From Candidatus Hydrogenedentota bacterium (GTDB lineage Bacteria; Spirochaetota; Leptospiria; Turneriellales; J094), in NCBI GenBank assembly GCA_003695005.1, contig RFJE01000409.1, positions 1 to 5,470 of the forward strand: a DNA stretch of 5,470 bases. Reading direction: 5' to 3'. The notes under the pieces were generated by a model. The model was not told the origin of the DNA. It was given only the letters and a program-made list of their open reading frames with translations, and made no database searches. Shown piece by piece: positions 5,259-5,470 of this stretch. Each line of letters starts with the position of its first letter. Positions within the stretch are counted from its first letter, which is position 1. A program made the translations under genes and the position numbers.

Positions 5259-5470
5259 ATGAAGCCACAGGAAGAAGAATTACTACGATTATTATTTTAT
5301 CGTTCAGAAGTTACGCCAAAGGATATTTCTCGCGAAGACTTAATTACACTTTCCGGAATCCCGACAAATGAGATTCGATCTGTCTTACAAGATTTGCTCA
5401 ACAAGGGGTTTATTTTTGAGCGAGAAGATAGATATCGGATTTCTGAAAGCGGGTATTCCTTTGCTGCTTC
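5259..5470 (+). CDS. Winged-helix-like protein, N-terminal fragment, 3' end beyond window
   Basis: The frame opens with ATG at 5259, one base after the oxidoreductase stop (5255-5257), and stays open to the window edge (70 codons plus two bases). It begins MKPQEEELLRLLFYRSEVTP. The segment from about 27 to 66 has the shape of a helix-turn-helix with a wing: DLITLSGIPTNEIRSVLQDL is the helical part, then LLNKGFIFEREDRYRISESG, matching the common L-x-x-KG-x-I-x-x-x-x-x-Y-x-IT/S-x-x-G wing pattern. This is typical of winged-helix transcription regulators and recalls the N-terminus of DtxR/MntR-type regulators, but the fragment is too short to assign a family and could be the DNA-binding part of a larger protein. 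There is no Shine-Dalgarno of its own; the 1-base gap implies translational coupling to the oxidoreductase. Confidence 0.7.
   Translation, partial: MKPQEEELLRLLFYRSEVTPKDISREDLITLSGIPTNEIRSVLQDLLNKGFIFEREDRYRISESGYSFAA

Overview
The window is an AT-rich, densely packed bacterial segment with two divergent gene sets. The best taxonomic guess is a Leptospira-like spirochaete (order Leptospirales). This rests on recalled family resemblance of the large SpoIIE/PP2C phosphatase, whose catalytic core contains the block DAMGKSMQGAGGAL next to GGDLCL, and on the low GC content. It is an inference, not a database result.

Layout. Reading leftward from a 99-bp divergent intergenic region (2782-2880) is a probable two-gene operon: a 762-residue protein phosphatase (N-terminal domain, coiled coil, SpoIIE-type PP2C domain, four TPR-like repeats; 493-2781), then, after 2 bases, an acyltransferase-3 membrane protein that runs off the left edge (1-490). 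Reading rightward is a tightly coupled set of three: a multi-pass membrane protein of unknown function (2881-4107), a Gfo/Idh/MocA-type NAD(P)-dependent oxidoreductase that overlaps it by 14 bases (4094-5257), and a winged-helix protein starting one base after the oxidoreductase stop and running off the right edge (5259-5470). No stretch over 300 bases lacks a gene.

The most unusual object is a 190-bp island at 5011-5200 inside the 3' part of the oxidoreductase gene. It is 56% GC, against about 28% in the preceding 90 bases. It is bounded by 11-bp terminal inverted repeats (10/11 matching) and made almost entirely of six consecutive hairpins, one with a perfect 16-bp stem. The reading frame stays open through it, and the family-like C-terminal helix resumes afterwards. 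It looks like a MITE- or REP-like palindromic element inserted in frame into a protein gene, comparable in principle to the Rickettsia palindromic elements, and it adds about 62 residues.

How the genes work together: the left operon pairs a signalling phosphatase with an envelope acyl-transfer enzyme. The right operon couples a membrane protein, a small-molecule or sugar oxidoreductase and a possible DNA-binding regulator. The sequence does not establish a shared pathway for either set.
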